Assembly: GCA_964292295.1 (NCBI GenBank)
Contig: CAXYVC010000069.1
Span: 1 to 13,916 of the forward strand
Length of the DNA stretch: 13,916 bases
Reading direction: 5' to 3'
Source of the DNA: CAXYVC01 sp964292295
Lineage (GTDB): Bacteria > Acidobacteriota > Holophagae > Holophagales > Holophagaceae
The position numbers and the translations under genes were made by a program. Of the stretch, positions 13,454 to 13,916 are shown piece after piece; position 1 is the first letter of the stretch, and each line of letters opens with the position of its first letter. The notes under the pieces were generated by a model. The model did not search any database. It had not been told where the DNA came from and saw nothing but the letters and a program-made list of their open reading frames with translations.

Positions 13454-13916
13454 TCAGTTCACGACCTCGGCGTCGATCACGTCGTCGTCCTTCTTCTTGG
13501 ATTCGCCGCCGGGCGCCGGGGCGCCCTCGGGGGCGGGGGTTTCCTGCTTGTAGAGGTGCTCGGCCATCTTGTGGCTGCTCTGCTGCAGTTTCTCCAGGGC
13601 CTTCTTGATGCGCTCGCCGTCCAGGCTGTTCAGGGCCTCCTTGCCCTCGGCGATGGCCGCCTCCAGCTCGGTGCGGTCGGCCTCGGGCACCTTGTCGCCG
13701 TTCTCCTTCAGGAGCTTCTCCAGCTGGTAGATGGACTGGTCCAGGTGGTTCTTGTCCTCGAGCAGCGCCTTGCGCTTCTCGTCGTCCGCCTGGTGGGCCT
13801 CGGCCTCCTTCACCTTCGCGTCGATCTCATCCTTGCTCAGGCCCGTGGTGCCCGTGAGCGAGATGCTGGCGTCCTTGCCCGTGCCCTTGTCCTTGGCGGT
13901 GACGTGCACGATGCCG
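13454..13916 (-). CDS. dnaK: Chaperone DnaK, C-terminal part (cut by window end)
   Basis: Only the last 154 or so codons are inside the window; the frame is open through the right edge, so the gene begins outside. The first residues GIVHVTAKDKGTGKD match the end of the substrate-binding beta domain (GILxVxAKDKGTGK in DnaK). The helical lid follows: LSKDEIDAKVKEAEAHQADD, NHLDQSIYQLEKLLKENGDK and later alpha-helical repeats. The tail is Pro/Gly-rich, then acidic, ending DDDVIDAEVVN, like the DDVVDAEF tails of bacterial DnaK. It is the first chaperone gene of the dnaK-dnaJ-hspR order. The ATPase domain, the promoter and any HspR operator are not visible. Confidence 0.96.
   Translation of the reverse strand, partial: GIVHVTAKDKGTGKDASISLTGTTGLSKDEIDAKVKEAEAHQADDEKRKALLEDKNHLDQSIYQLEKLLKENGDKVPEADRTELEAAIAEGKEALNSLDGERIKKALEKLQQSSHKMAEHLYKQETPAPEGAPAPGGESKKKDDDVIDAEVVN

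Noticed and set aside
11125..13608. 827-codon plus-strand frame opposite the sigma factor, hspR and dnaJ
   Set aside because: It spans three recognisable minus-strand genes and their gaps and shows no domain.

Overview
The window is very GC-rich chromosomal DNA with strong third-position G/C bias, densely packed with genes. Apart from one plus-strand gene at the left, every gene lies on the minus strand. The gene set and style suit a Gram-negative, aerobic or facultative bacterium. It has a dnaK-dnaJ-hspR heat-shock locus, an outer-membrane-type beta-barrel protein, a MidA-family methyltransferase and a small hexameric glutamate dehydrogenase. An acidobacterium of the Holophagae type is my best guess from overall look; this is inference, not proof.

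Layout, left to right. Positions 1-~145 are conspicuously AT-rich and unlike the rest. They end abruptly against a GC-rich plus-strand gene (first ATG 275, stop 2305) for an outer-membrane-type protein that seems to have lost its true start and signal peptide. A hairpin at 2311-2337 separates it from the convergent minus-strand genes.

Reading the minus strand from the right: the dnaK 3' end (13916-13454), a strong hairpin, dnaJ, hspR, a promoter candidate overlapping the hspR stop, a sigma-70-family factor, a DnaC-like AAA+ protein with an N-terminal zinc-finger motif and an altered Walker A, an RND/MMPL exporter, and a MidA-like methyltransferase. From the sigma factor to the methyltransferase the genes overlap by 4 bp or sit 1 bp apart, which implies translational coupling. 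A 112-bp gap follows, then a second operon: rplU-rpmA-obgE-nadD-rsfS-gdhA. This is the common ribosome-assembly cluster, with nadD and rsfS embedded and glutamate dehydrogenase attached at its end.

The genes join protein quality control (DnaK, DnaJ, HspR), a possible stress-responsive sigma factor with three coupled genes of unclear role, and a ribosome/NAD/nitrogen housekeeping operon. I see no defence system, CRISPR array, tRNA, rRNA or complete mobile element. The most unusual points are the composition break at the left end, the sigma/DnaC-like/RND/MidA coupled unit behind hspR, and the altered nucleotide-binding motifs in the DnaC-like protein (Walker A Lys to Arg) and ObgE (G4 TKAD).
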